From Lithodes maja (Eukaryota; Arthropoda; Malacostraca; Decapoda; Lithodidae), in NCBI GenBank assembly GCA_037953745.1, contig JBAKBP010007459.1, positions 1-64,000 on the forward strand: 64,000 nucleotides of DNA, given 5' to 3'. Positions 10,640 to 20,963 of this stretch are shown piece by piece. Each line of letters starts with the position of its first letter. Positions within the stretch are counted from its first letter, which is position 1. A model generated the notes under the pieces. It was not told the origin of the DNA. It saw only the letters and a program-made list of their open reading frames with translations, and searched no databases. Both the position numbers and the translations under genes were made by a program.

Positions 10640-11634
10640 TATCTATAGAGGTGGAGTCACTAGTCTAGGAAATGATCACCAAGCGTATCATTGTCCCGGT
10701 CAATCCAACTTGCCCTGTTTTCACGTCCAGACTTTTTCTCGTACCAAAGAGGGACAGTATTCAGATGAAACCAGTCGTAGACCTGTCTTGTTTGAATCAA
10801 CACATTCACGACTCATCGTTCAGGATGCTCACTGTGAATCACATCAGGCTAACACTTCCGTCGCAAGGTTGGATTGGCTCGTTAGACCTGACAGAAGCCT
10901 ATTGGCACGTCCCGGTAAACAAAAGGTTCTAAAAATTCCTCGCCTTGAGGATCAGGCAAGAGACTTATGTCTTTCAAAGAATGACATTCGGGTTGAACCT
11001 TGCACCGAGAATATTCACAAAATTAGTCCAGCAGGCCCCCGATGTTAATTCAGGGAATCAAGGTGTTGTGGTACCTAGACGACTGACTGGTGGTGGTGGA
11101 GTCAGAGAGTCTATGCAAAATCCATGTCAATCAAATTATAAACCATGTACAATCCCTAGGGTTCAAGGTCAACTTGGCAATGTCGCATCTTGTTCCCACA
11201 CGGGTATTTCAGTGGATAGGGCTGGTCTGGAACATAGCACATCTTACTCTCAGTCAGAGTGTGAACAACTGCAACAGATTTCGAAAGAAATTGTTTTTGT
11301 TTCTCCACAGTCTGACTACATCGAGAAGGACATGGGAATCTCTGGTCGGCTCTCTCAATTGGATTAAACTAACTGTAAAATTGGGCCGATTGAAAGTAAA
11401 GGAAGGAAACAAACATTTCCCGCTGTTGCCGGCGGGAAAGTTTTGGAAAATTCCTCCATTAATTCACAACTTACTGTCAGTCTGGGCGAGGAGAGAAACG
11501 TTGCACTCAGTAATGACGTGGACATCTCCCCCACCTACGGTATGGGTAAACACAGATGCTTCAGGGACAATAGGCTGGGGTTATCAGTCGAGCCTATGCC
11601 ATCAGGGTCAAGGTCTTTGGTCCAAAACCGAGAA
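10640..11634 (+). pseudogene. DIRS reverse transcriptase and RNase H start, copy B, broken
   Basis: RT motifs are visible in three frames: FLVPKRD and VVDLSCLNQHIHD, DLTEAYWHVP (motif A), FGLNLAPRIF (motif B) and YLDD at 11072-11083. The Trp after YLDD has become a stop (TGA, 11084-11086), and a frameshift lies between motifs B and C. RNase H begins with NTDASGTIGWGY and stops where another DIRS extremity starts at 11635. Confidence 0.85.
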
Positions 11635-12027
11635 ATTTATTAGTGGCCCCTCCATCATTGACGATATGCCTATTAATATAATAGTCCTCTTTCAAGCGCC
11701 CGCGGTCAGCCTGTTTGAAACACCCGCCACAGGGGAAAGAGTACTTCATCATAAGTGTAATGCTAATTCTCTTATGGAATCGTCTTTATGATTGGGTACT
11801 CACTACGAAAAACTTTGTAAAAAAATTAAATAAAAATTAACTTAATTTTTGTTATACAGTTGGCCCTCGGGTCTATCTATCTATCTATTGCCTGACGCCG
11901 AGATCCCCGAAGGGGTGGCCACGAACGAACCGCCCCCATGCACCTCTGTCCCCAGTCAGTCGACGCCCCTCCCCCAACCAGCACCGCCTTCGTTCATGTA
12001 CTTCCTCACTCCATCCTTCCACCTCTC

Positions 12028-12417
12028 ATTCCCTCTTGTTCCCTGATTAAACAGCACTGTATGAATATTCCCATATTCAAAATATGCTATAGGGGTGCAA
12101 TGCCTGGTGAGTTATCTGCTTAACAGGTGGCGTTGTGTGTCTGTAAGCATGAGAGTCCGAGTGTAGGGGATGAGACAGTGAAGCACGGGAACGAGGTGGC
12201 TTCAGAGATGGGGTCGTTTCGGGCCATGAGTGAGCACCGTGCCTCATGTGAAGGCAAGATGGCAGGTGCTCGTTGTACTCTACGTGCTTCACATGTCTCA
12301 CTCCCTAGACTGGAACAAGACCTCACAGGCTTCACTGTTCATTGTAAAGCAGTGAATGTTAAGGCTCTCAGCCTATGCCCGAGAGGAAGTAAGTTGGAAT
12401 ATAGAAAAGAAAAAAAA
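12028..12417 (+). other. Foreign insert in the RTE, with an A-rich end
   Basis: Absent from the matching RTE fragment at 6641-6961. It ends GAAAAGAAAAAAAAA on the plus strand, like a short poly(A) tail, so it could be a retroposed transcript piece. I see no target duplication, and a few bases of RTE are missing. Source unknown. Confidence 0.45.
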
Positions 12418-13866
12418 ATTGGTCTACCTCTCCCTCTCTGTCCCTCCACCTCGCTCTCGTACACCCTCTTAGTCATTCTCTCACTTTCCATACGTTCCAT
12501 ATGGCCGAACCATCTCAAGTTGTTCCTTTTCACACTTTCCAGCACATCTACCTCCACACCACACCTTCTTACTTCCTCATTAATCTGTCTATCCCTCCAT
12601 GTAACTCCGCACGCACTCCTTAAGTAATTCATTTCCACTGCTCTCACTCTTGGTCTGAGTCTCTCAACCAACGTCCATGCTTCGCTTCCGTAAGTCAGTG
12701 TCGGGATTACCACACTGTCATGCAAGGACTTCTTCACTTCCATACTGACCACCCTATTTCTTGTTACTGCTTTTAGCGTTCCTACAACCCTCTTCCCCTG
12801 TTGTACCCTCTCCCGCACTTCTTCATCCATATTCCCATCTTTACTCAACACACTGCCCAGATACTTAAAAGAGTTGACGATCTCCATAGCCTGACTGTTC
12901 AGCTTCACCTCACACTCTGTGACTTCACCCCTTTCGAAGACCATAACCTTGCTCTTCCCCGCATTTACCTTCAAATTCCGTTTTTCGCACACTGTTCCAA
13001 ACTCATTTACCAGACCCTGCAACTCCCATTCATTATCACTCATCAGAACTGTATCATCCGCAAACAGCAGTATAGGTAGCTTCCACTCAATTCCCTCCCT
13101 TTTCAGCGATACACCAACATCCACTGCTCTTGATAGTATTTCTTTCATGACTCCATCCATATATACAGTAAACACCCACGGGGACATCACACACCCCTGT
13201 TTCAAACCAACATTCAGGTCAAAGAACTCGCTCTGGTCACTCTCCACACGTACTGCCGCCTTTGCACCCTCATACATGCTCTTCACTGCTTTCAGCAACT
13301 TTCCCTCTACTCCGTATATTCTAAGTACTTTCCACAAACCTTCTCTATCCACTCTGTCATAGGCCTTCTCCAAGTCCATAAAGGCAACATACACCTTTTG
13401 TTTCTTCTCCAGATACTTCTCCATATCACAATTCAGGGTAAAAATCTGATCTACATCTGAGCATCTTCTTCCCTTCCTAAAACCTCCCTGCTCGTCGCCT
13501 ATCCATTTCTCCGTTCTCACTCTCACTCTTTCAATCACTACCTTACTGTATACCTTCCCTACTACGCTTAGAAGACATATTCCTCGGTGGTTACCACACA
13601 CTCCTCTTTCCCCTTTGCCCTTATATAGGGGGACTATTATGCCAGTCTTCCAGTCATCGGGTGCACTCGCCTTCTCCCATGCTAGTTTGCACATTTTCCA
13701 TACCCATTCTATCACTATCTCACCATACCTCAACATTTCCCCACCCACTCCATCTGTTCCTGGTGCTTTCCCCAACTTCACTCTTTTCATGGCTTCCCAC
13801 ACTTCTGACCTTCTGATCCCCACCTCCTCCTCCACTACTTCTCTTCTTCTCCCTCCCATACCATAT
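12418..13866 (-). pseudogene. RTE-type reverse transcriptase, C-terminal two thirds
   Basis: An open frame of about 480 codons. RT motifs: KAPGTDGVGGEML, FRKGRRCSDVDQIF, MDLEKAYDRVDREGLW (motif A), GLKQGCVMSPWVF (motif B) and LLFADDTVLMS (motif C). The C-terminus has TYGSEAWT, RWFGHMERM and RGRGRP, the usual end of this LINE group. The endonuclease domain is lost by 5' truncation, and the last codons are replaced by the insert at 12417. I place it near RTE by motif style and (TAGA)n tail; a phylogeny would settle the clade. Confidence 0.82.
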
Positions 13867-14508
13867 CCAGCCCTCGGGTAACACTGGTAATTTGTCTTGC
13901 CATGACACCGTGTTACGCAAAACAGTGTTACGTAAAGCATAGGTTATATAGGAATTAAGCCATTTCGTTCTAGCAACTTGCCCAAAGTCCCCTTTTTGAG
14001 CATTCTCCGCCCTAAAACCTACCACAAATCACTCAAAATACCGACCAAGCAAGACTCAACCATACTTCACATGCCACATGCATAAAATATGATAGCAAAA
14101 GGGCAACAAAAAGGTAGGTAAGGGTGGTCTAGAGGGGTGGGCTGGCACAGAAAATACACTTGGACCGATCGGTTTTGTCCGCCTAAGCATGGGTGGGAAG
14201 GGAAACTAAGTCAGGGACGTTCCCCGAGCCAAGGCAAACAGTGTTAGAGCAAGGAAAATACTGTGTTACAGGTGACTCATCACATTTGAGGTACCTGTGT
14301 TAGAGCAAAACCGCTTTGTGAAAAACCGTGTTACCCGAGGGTCCACTGTATTAAGGCTTTTCAACTCACGGATGTCTTTTGTGGATTCTACCCGAGACGC
14401 TGAACCCAGCGATGCCATTCCTTCTTCCTTCATCTGCGCGCATACTGTGTGCAAGTGCCTCGCTAGTGCTCCGCTTTATTCTTCGTTCGCTGAACTCTAG
14501 TGAGTCTT

Positions 14509-15352
14509 TTCTTACAGTTTCTTACAGTAGATCCTCTGGAAAAAGGCAAACTATGCCTGTGTATCCAGCTCAGTACCAGTACTTGCACTGCTGCGGTCGT
14601 TCACGGTGTTGGCGGCGGCGGTAGCAGACGCAACATTTTTACTATTCTGTATTTTTGTTTTATAATCAAACTTCAAATCTTGTCTTCCCCATGCTTTATC
14701 AAGATTACTTTCAAACTCCCTTATTGATTCGGAATCGACTACATACTGGGGCAGTGCGTTCCACTCATTTACCACTCTATCACAAAATGAGTTCTTTGCC
14801 TTCTCAAGCCTATTTCTTTCTTTGTAAATTTTCTTAGAGTGTCCTCTCGTTCTTGTTCCCTCCCGCATCAAGAAGATACCTTCACACACATCCTCATCGT
14901 ACTTTCCTGACACTATCTTAAAAGTCTCTATCATATCCCCTCTTTATCTCCTATATGCCAGTGTCGGAAGCCCCAGTGTCCTCAACGTCTGCTCATAGCC
15001 CGCCTTCTTCAACGTTGGTACCAGCTTGCTAGCTCTCCTCTGCACTTTCTCCACTGCATCTATATCCTTTACCATATATGGAGCCCACACCTGGTTCACA
15101 TATTCCAGGTGCGGCCTAACCAGCGCTGTATAGAGATTCCTGAAGATTTCTTCGTCAAGTGACACAAATGTCCTCCTTATCAGCCCTACAATTCTATTGG
15201 CTTTGTTTATCTTTTCCGCTAAATGTTCTGAGAAATTTAACTTATTGTCTATCACTACTCCTATATCCTTTTCTGCACTCACTTCCTCCATCGCTTCATA
15301 CATACTGTATCCTACCTTGTCTATCTTGCTGGTCCCAATCCGCATGTACTTG

Positions 15353-15354
<2 letters not shown>
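14509..15354 (-). pseudogene. CR1-II LINE, 3' fragment of ORF2 (inverted copy)
   Basis: Minus-strand copy of the last ~280 codons of the CR1-II protein, almost identical to 18375-19234. One nonsense codon separates two open blocks (LGLPTLAYRR, stop, then from MIETFKIVSG). The 3' end carries two ACTGTAAGAA units (14509-14528). The 5' break falls in an A-run that is expanded here. Together with the plus-strand copy it forms an ~850-bp inverted repeat with about 3 kb between the arms. Confidence 0.85.

Positions 15355-15386
<32 letters not shown>
15355..15386. repeat. T32 homopolymer
   Basis: Thirty-two T at the 5' break of the minus-strand CR1-II fragment. The other copy has only A7 at the matching place (near 18378), so the tract has expanded or marks the join. 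Confidence 0.9.
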
Positions 15387-15387
<1 letters not shown>

Positions 15388-15779
15388 GTATCATTTGTAT
15401 ATATCTGAGTTGTTATAGAATAGGTTTAGACTAGCTAGGACTGGCAGCCCCATTGGTATGCCCGCAGAGAAGTGTTAAATTAGGGTACTAAAGTATAGGC
15501 GCCATATCGGTCCGCTTCGGGCCCGCGCGTCATGTGTTCTTGTTCTTGTGCCTTAGCTTTGCTATTTCCAAGTTATTTAGGAGGCTATTACATCCGCGGG
15601 ACGATGCTTCAGGCCATCTCTATGAGGTACTGTAGTTGCATTCTATTGTATTTAGCAGACACTCTGGTTCAAGAGTTGTCACAAGTGACAACTGTGACAC
15701 AAGAGGTGTCACAGGGAGAGACAGGAGACAAAGAGGCAGACCCAGTAGTGCTAACAGGGGAGTAGGGTACGGACTGGAG

Positions 15780-16974
15780 GAGCGGGATGGTGTAATTGCT
15801 GAAGGAATGGTAGATGGATTAAGGATTATGTTTAGTAATGTGGATGTGTTTACTCAGGACAAGAAAAGAGAACTGATATGTAGGTTGCAGGATGAAGAGG
15901 AAAAACCTGATGTCATAGCCCTACAGGAAGTAAGACCAAAAAATGTTAGAATTGAAAGGGAACTGGTGGAATATAGTTTGGAGGGTTTTGAGTTATATGA
16001 GAGAAATGCTATTAGAGCAGAGGTTGGAAGAGGACTGTTTATTTATGTAAGAAAAGAGCTCAAGGTTAATGAGGTGGATATGAGACAGCAGTATTGTGAG
16101 TATTTGTGTATTGAAGTAAAATGTGTAAGAGGATCAATTCTAATTGCCTCTATATATAGAAGCCCAAATAATAGCAGGGGAGAGGATGATAACCTACTGA
16201 AAGCAATGGAGGAGATAGATAATAGAGAGAACAAATATAAAATTTTGATTGGAGATTTCAATTTGCCAAGGATCAACTGGGCAAATTGTACTACTCCAGC
16301 GGGACAGGGTAGCCTGGAAAATAAGTTTATAGAGAAAGTGAGAGATTGTTTTTTAACGCAACATATTGTAGAGATGACAAGATATAGAGATGGGACGCAG
16401 GGGAGTGTACTTTATTTGATTTTTAGCAATGAAGAGGATATAGTGGAACATGTTAATGTGGATAGCCCTATAGGTCGTAGTGACCATGCCTGTATAAGCT
16501 TTAGTTGTAACATTAAATCGGAGAGGGATAATAGAAGCAATAGAAAAATATACATGTATGATAGAGCAGATTATGAGCTGCTGAGACGGTGTTTGGACAT
16601 TGACTGGGGGGAATATTTGAACGGTGAAGACGCTGAAGGAATGTGGAGGAAAATTAGAGTCAAACTGAAGAATGCTGTATCCAAAAGTGTACCAGTAAGG
16701 GAATATAAGGATAAAACAAAATTGAGGAAAAGAACTAACCCAGAATTGCCAATGAAAAGAAAGCTTTGGATATTGATTAGAAGAAAGAAACGATTGTGGG
16801 AAAGATTAAAATTGTTAAAAAAGAACAGGGGGTCTAGTATAGAGGCTAAGGAAGTGGATCTGGAACACAGACAAATAAACAATAAAATAAGGTGGGAAAC
16901 AAGGAGGGGGGTGAAGGAGAGGGAGAGAGAGATAGCTAGAAATGTGAAGGATAATCCAAAAATATTCTGGAAGT
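15780..16974 (+). pseudogene. CR1-II ORF2, endonuclease half
   Basis: An AP-endonuclease domain: MFSNVDVFTQDKKREL, ALQEVRPK, IYRSPNN, GDFNLPRINW and SDHACISF. The motif normally read LDLIF is LYLIF here, so a conserved Asp is Tyr, which may impair catalysis. The frame runs into the retroposon at 16975 after NPKIFWK and resumes in family sequence at 17359 with YIQEKLTRR, which marks the insertion point to the codon. Confidence 0.82.
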
Positions 16975-17358
16975 CTATCTATCTATCTATTGCCAGACGC
17001 CTTACTCCCCTTACGAGGGTGGCCATACACAGAATGCCCCCAAGCGGACCTATTCCCTGTGAGAGGGACAACCCGAGCCAGTTTAGTGAAGGACTTACAG
17101 GATTGACCAGTCAATTCAGGATCCGTCCGACTCCGAGGCCCTCTGTGTATCTTGTTAGCACTATTTTTCTACAGTGGTGTTCGGCTAATCCATCCACTAA
17201 CCTGCCTTACCCTTAGGTAAGCAGTACGGATTTGTATCAGGTTTACTCCCCTAGACAGGTTGCCAACCAAGGCTGACGAGTCCCATCCACCCGGATTTGT
17301 ATAAGGTTGTCTCCCCTAGATGAGTTGCCGACCAAGGCTAACGAGTCCCATCCACCCG
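16975..17358 (-). mobile_element. Short non-autonomous retroposon with RTE tail and doubled head
   Basis: Read on the minus strand it starts at 17358 with two tandem head units of about 65 bp (17293-17358 and 17228-17292) and ends with GGCGTCTGGCAATAGATAGA, the same style of terminus as the RTE LINEs at 6641 and 11872. It has no coding capacity. Sharing a LINE's 3' terminus is how SINE-like elements use the LINE's enzyme; that partnership is inference. No clear target duplication. Confidence 0.75.
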
Positions 17359-19192
17359 TACATTCAGGAAAAGTTAACAAGAAGAGTAGGGATCCCAGAG
17401 CTGGTGGGGGGGTTGAATGATGGGAGTAGAGCGGAGACTGATAAGGAGAAAGCAGAGGTGCTGGGGAAATACTTTGGGGGGGTACTAAAAGTGGAGTCGG
17501 AGGATGCAGTGCCTACTATTCCCATCAAACAGGCACCGGCACTAGAACTAATAGAGTTTTCCCATGCTAGAATAAGAAGGGCTATAGAAAAAATGAACAG
17601 AAGTAAGTCACCGGGACCGGATGGGATACACCCAAGAATCATAAAGAAGGAGGGGAGATGTTAGTAGAGCCATTGAAAATGTTATTTGAGGTATCGTTTA
17701 ATACAGGACAAATCCCGATGGACTGGAGAGAGGCGAACATAACAGCTATATTTAAGAAGGGAAAGAGAAATGACCCAGGGAATTATAGACCAGTCAGTTT
17801 GACAAGTGTTGTGTGTAAACTAATGGAAACGGTAATTAGAGAAGGAATAATGGATCATATGAAGTCAACCAACTTTTCAGTGGGAGACAGTTCGGATTCT
17901 TGCCGGGGAGGTCGACGGTACTACAGCTAATTAAGGTGGTAGATGATTGGATGCAAATTCTAGAAGATGGTGATGTAATAGACGTGTATATTGCGATTTT
18001 ATGAAGGCCTTCGATAAGGTCCCACATAAAAGGTTAATAGAGAAAGTTAGAAGCTATAATATAGGGGAGAAATGTGTGAAATGGATAGAAGCCTTCCTGA
18101 AAGATCGGAGACAGAGGGTACTGGTGAATGGAATAGGCTCGGGGTGGAGGGAAATTACAAGTGGGGTACCTCAGGGATCTGTGTTGGACCACTGCTGTTC
18201 GTTATATTTATCAACGACTTGCCTGAAGTTATAACTAATGGAAGTGAGGTATACCTGTATGCGGATGACACTAAACTGTATAGAAGAGTGAGGAGTAAGG
18301 AAGATATGGGTTTGCTTCAAGGAGATGTGGAGGGCATGAAGGGATGGTCTGAGCATTGGTTAATGCCTTTTCATCCAAAAAAATGCAAGTACTGTACATG
18401 CGGATTGGGACCAGCAAGATAGACAAGGTAGGATACAGTATGTATGAAGCGATGGAGGAAGTGAGTGCAGAAAAGGATATAGGAGTAGTGATAGACAATA
18501 AGTTAAATTTCTCAGAACATTTAGCGGAAAAGATAAACAAAGCCAATAGAATTGTAGGGCTGATAAGGAGGACATTTGTGTCACTTGACGAAGAAATCTT
18601 CAGGAATCTATATACAGCGCTGGTTAGGCCGCATCTGGAATATGCAAACCAGGTGTGGGCTCCATATATGGTAAAGGATATAGAAGCAGTGGAGAAAGTG
18701 CAGAGGAGAGCTAGCAAGCTGGTACCAACGTTGAAGAACGCGGGCTATGAGCAGAGGTTGAGGACACTGGGGCTTCCGACACTGGCATATAGGAGAAAGA
18801 GAGGGGATATGATAGAGACTTTTAAGATAGTGTCAGGAAAGTACGATGAAGATGTGTGTGAAGGTATCTTCTTGATGCGGGAGGGAACAAGAACGAGAGG
18901 ACACTCTAAGAAAATTTACAAAGAAAGAAACAGGCTTGAGAAGGCAAAGAACTCATTTTGTGATAGAGTGGTAAATGAGTGGAACGCACTGCCCCAGTAT
19001 GTAGTCGATTCCGAATCAATAAGGGAGTTTGAAAGTAATCTTGACAAAGCATGGGGAAGACAAGATTTGAAGTTTGATTATAAAACAAAAATACAGAATA
19101 GTAAAAATGTTGCGTCTGCTACCTCCGCCGCTAACACCGTGAACGACCGCAGCAGTGCAAGTACTGGTACTGAGCTGGATACACAGGCATAG
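17359..19192 (+). pseudogene. CR1-II ORF2, reverse transcriptase half, frameshifted
   Basis: RT motifs in order: SPGPDGIHPRI, NYRPVSLTSVVCKLME, KAFDKVPHKRL (motif A), GVPQGS (motif B) and YADD (18258-18269). The C-terminal region from 18356 is open (LVRPHLEYANQVWAP, RVVNEWNALPQ) and ends at 19192. At least four small indels break the frame, near 17650, 17880-18000, 18190 and 18380. The catalytic YADD survives, but the gene cannot make one protein. Confidence 0.85.
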
Positions 19193-19357
19193 TTTGCCTT
19201 TTTCCAGAGGATCTACTGTAAGAAACTGTAAGAAACAAGTGGTGTGGAACTTTCCAGAGTCCGTGTTTGCTCCCTTTTTCCCCTTGGGCGTGGGGTTTTC
19301 TACGTTCGCTGCTGCTGTGTCTTCAGAGGTAAGGGTAACAGATTCAGTGTGATTATT

Positions 19358-19358
<1 letters not shown>

Positions 19359-19402
<44 letters not shown>

Positions 19403-20152
19403 GTTCTTAAAGCTAGTGCATGCGCCAGCTAAGGATAACCCAATAAGGCCGATTAGGTGTACAGTATTTCCATTGGGGTCCTGTACTACTACCCCATCCT
19501 GGGCGGGTGCCCAACCCCGAAAAGGGTTGAAATAGGGGAGCTATCCCCCCGCCAAAGGCGGCTTTCTAGGGCCTTTCCTAGCTGATGCTGAGAGGATTGG
19601 GTTCTAGTCATGTGGTGATGGGCTGGTCTATCAGAGTGAGAACTGAGCGATCTCTGCCATACCCATAGCTTACTCTGACTGTTCCTTTTACTTATATATT
19701 TTCTAGATCTCAAGTGACGGCGTCTCTTGCGTGGATTGACCTCCTAATCTACCAAGATTGGAAGCCAAAGCGTCACATCTTTCCTTTGCCCCTCAACTTT
19801 CTCTTCATAATTGCTGAGGGGCACAGGGCCCTGGGTGGGGCTTTGGTTTCCAGGGCGTTTCCGCGCCCTCCTCAGCTCCCCGCCATGGAGTGGCTTCGGT
19901 CACCCAGGCTTTATTGTGGTCGGCGGGGAGGGTTCTGTGGGGGCGCTCGGTTGTGGCCTTGGCCTTGCTCAGGGCCTTGGGGCTGTTCGGCCAGGCAGCT
20001 TGGGGAAAAACAACAACAACAACAACTACCCCATCCTCTTGCTCATGAGGGACGGTAACGACTCAGTGCTTGTGAAAAACCTTTAATGCGCCGAGCGTGG
20101 GCGCGATCCTGGGCCTTCTGGGTGGAAGTCCAAGACGCTAGTCACTACACCA
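19359..20152 (-). mobile_element. tRNA-derived SINE, copy 1, split by a retroposon
   Basis: Minus orientation. The (TAA)n tail is at 19359-19402, the body runs to 19500, the head is at 20038-20152. The 5' head resembles a tRNA with box A near TGGTGTAGTGA and a box B (mutated in this copy). Same family as 57731-57971 and 60519-60759. The gap between body and head is an inserted (AAC)n retroposon. Confidence 0.85.
19501..20024 (+). mobile_element. (AAC)n-tailed short retroposon, copy 1
   Basis: About 524 bp, flanked by a 13-bp direct repeat ACTACCCCATCCT (19488-19500 and 20025-20037), which is the duplicated SINE target. It starts GGGCGGGTGCCCA and ends in a CAA-repeat tail. A second full copy lies at 54622-55150. 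I recognise no tRNA head. The first 85 bases can fold: GGCGGG (19502-19507) with CCCGCC (19548-19553), a hairpin AACCC/GGGTT, and CTAGG/CCTAG (19566-19581). A frame of about 80 codons (from about 19780) is shared with the other copy but may only reflect recent descent. Confidence 0.8.
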
Positions 20153-20157
20153 TGAGC

Positions 20158-20440
20158 CTCGTGGCCAGCCTCAGTAGGGGTATTCTTAGTAGGCTAGGGG
20201 TATTTTTTATTGCTTAATTAATACTGTGTATTAGCCCTAAGATGTGAACCTCGCTTTCATGTGGTGATATTATGCATGAAAACAGGGTGTCAGGAGACGT
20301 TCTGACTTATTTGATGGGTTTTTTGGGGTGGCTGACTTTCTCAGATAAGTCGGTACCTTCAAAGTTTGTTTTTTTCTTCCGGCGATCTTTCTGTGTATTG
20401 ATACCGGATACTCGCCTTGCAGGCGAGAAAGGAAACTTCC
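20158..20440. other. Unassigned flank of DIRS copy C
   Basis: No gene or repeat family recognised. It is the sequence next to the right extremity of DIRS copy C. Confidence 0.5.
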
Positions 20441-20783
20441 AAATTATAGGTTTGACTCCTGCAAGGAGATAAAGAAAACCTAATATTTAGTAGTGGCCCC
20501 ATAATCATTGACGATTATGCCTATTACATAAGGCTACCTCTTCAAACGCCCATACGCGCAGTTTGAAACTACCGCCGCAGAGCTCAGAGGAACCTTCATC
20601 ATAAGCACACGCTAAATCACTCATGGTTCGTCTTTATGATTGGGTTCTCACTACGAAAAAACTTTGTAACAAATAAAAAATAAAAATAAAATAAGAATAA
20701 CTATTCATAAGCTTTCCATATTCCGTGGATGTACTTCTGTGGATTCTTGGACCAGACGCTAGTTAGCGCATCCATCCACCTTC
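20441..20783 (-). repeat. Right inverted terminal repeat of DIRS copy C, with extension
   Basis: 20486-20783 is the inverted repeat of 29787-30083. The outer 45 bp (20441-20485) occur only at this end and again, inverted, inside the internal complementary region. Confidence 0.85.
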
Positions 20784-20855
20784 ACTGACATATCAAGTAT
20801 ACCAAAATCCTTAATACATCAACGAATGGGAAGGGGACGGTCGGGAGGGCCCCAG

Positions 20856-20963
20856 TCGTCAATGATTACGGGGCCACTACTAAATATTAGGTTTTCTTTA
20901 TCTCCTTGCAGGAGTCAAACCTATAATTTATTAGTGGCCCCTCCATCATTGACGATTATGCCT
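20856..20963 (-). repeat. DIRS internal complementary region
   Basis: 20856-20929 is complementary to the right extremity (20441-20520). 20926-20963 is complementary to the left extremity (30045-30085). The two parts meet at a shared ATTT, as if the element ends were joined in a circle. DIRS elements use such a region as template to form a circular DNA before recombinase-mediated integration. Confidence 0.85.

Larger units (their letters stand above)
7451..11634 (+). mobile_element. DIRS1-like element, family 1, copy B
   Basis: 5' UTR remnant, gag, RT and the start of RNase H of a DIRS element, all with frame damage. It lacks the first ~300 bp of 5' UTR found in copy D. RNase H is cut at 11634 by the end of another DIRS element, so the recombinase is absent. 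Copies A and B face each other. Confidence 0.85.
11872..13869 (-). mobile_element. 5'-truncated RTE-type LINE with 9-bp target duplication
   Basis: Flanked by GCCCTCGGG at 11863-11871 and 13870-13878, the duplicated target inside the MITE terminal repeat. The 3' end (low coordinate) is the (TAGA)n tail. The 5' end is truncated inside the RT region. A 390-bp foreign stretch (12028-12417) interrupts the 3' part. Confidence 0.88.
11857..14348. mobile_element. pogo/Tigger-type MITE, split by an RTE insertion
   Basis: The left end CAGTTGGCCCTCGGG (11857-11871) continues after the RTE as TAACAC. The right end (14328-14348) is its inverted repeat over 21 bp with two mismatches. Both ends are flanked by TA (11855-11856, 14349-14350), the target duplication of Tc1/mariner/pogo elements. 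Net length is 485 bp and there is no coding region. Subterminal GTGTTA motifs repeat on both sides. The pogo assignment rests on the CAGT...CCCT terminus. Confidence 0.8.
11635..14508 (+). mobile_element. Left end of a DIRS element (copy E), interrupted twice
   Basis: From ATTTATTAGTGGCCCC at 11635 the sequence follows the terminal repeat of the DIRS element at 20441-30085, reading inward. After a 2.5-kb MITE/RTE insertion it continues at 14351 and reaches about 14508, where CR1-II sequence begins. Net DIRS sequence is roughly 380 bp. It lies inside the RNase H of copy B, so one DIRS apparently inserted into another. Confidence 0.7.
15387..19234 (+). mobile_element. CR1-II LINE, near full-length but broken
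   Basis: Leader (15387 to about 15780), endonuclease, RT and a 3' end with two ACTGTAAGAA units at 19215-19234. A 384-bp retroposon at 16975-17358 splits the ORF. No ORF1 is visible upstream, so the element is either 5'-truncated or its ORF1 is gone. It belongs to a different family from CR1-I. Confidence 0.82.

Noticed and set aside
12127..12627. 166-codon plus-strand frame
   Set aside because: It crosses the border between a foreign insert and antisense RTE sequence, so it is not one gene.
19714..20086. Open frames shared by the two (AAC)n retroposons as a conserved gene
   Set aside because: The copies are so similar overall that an open frame can be kept by recent descent; no domain is recognised.
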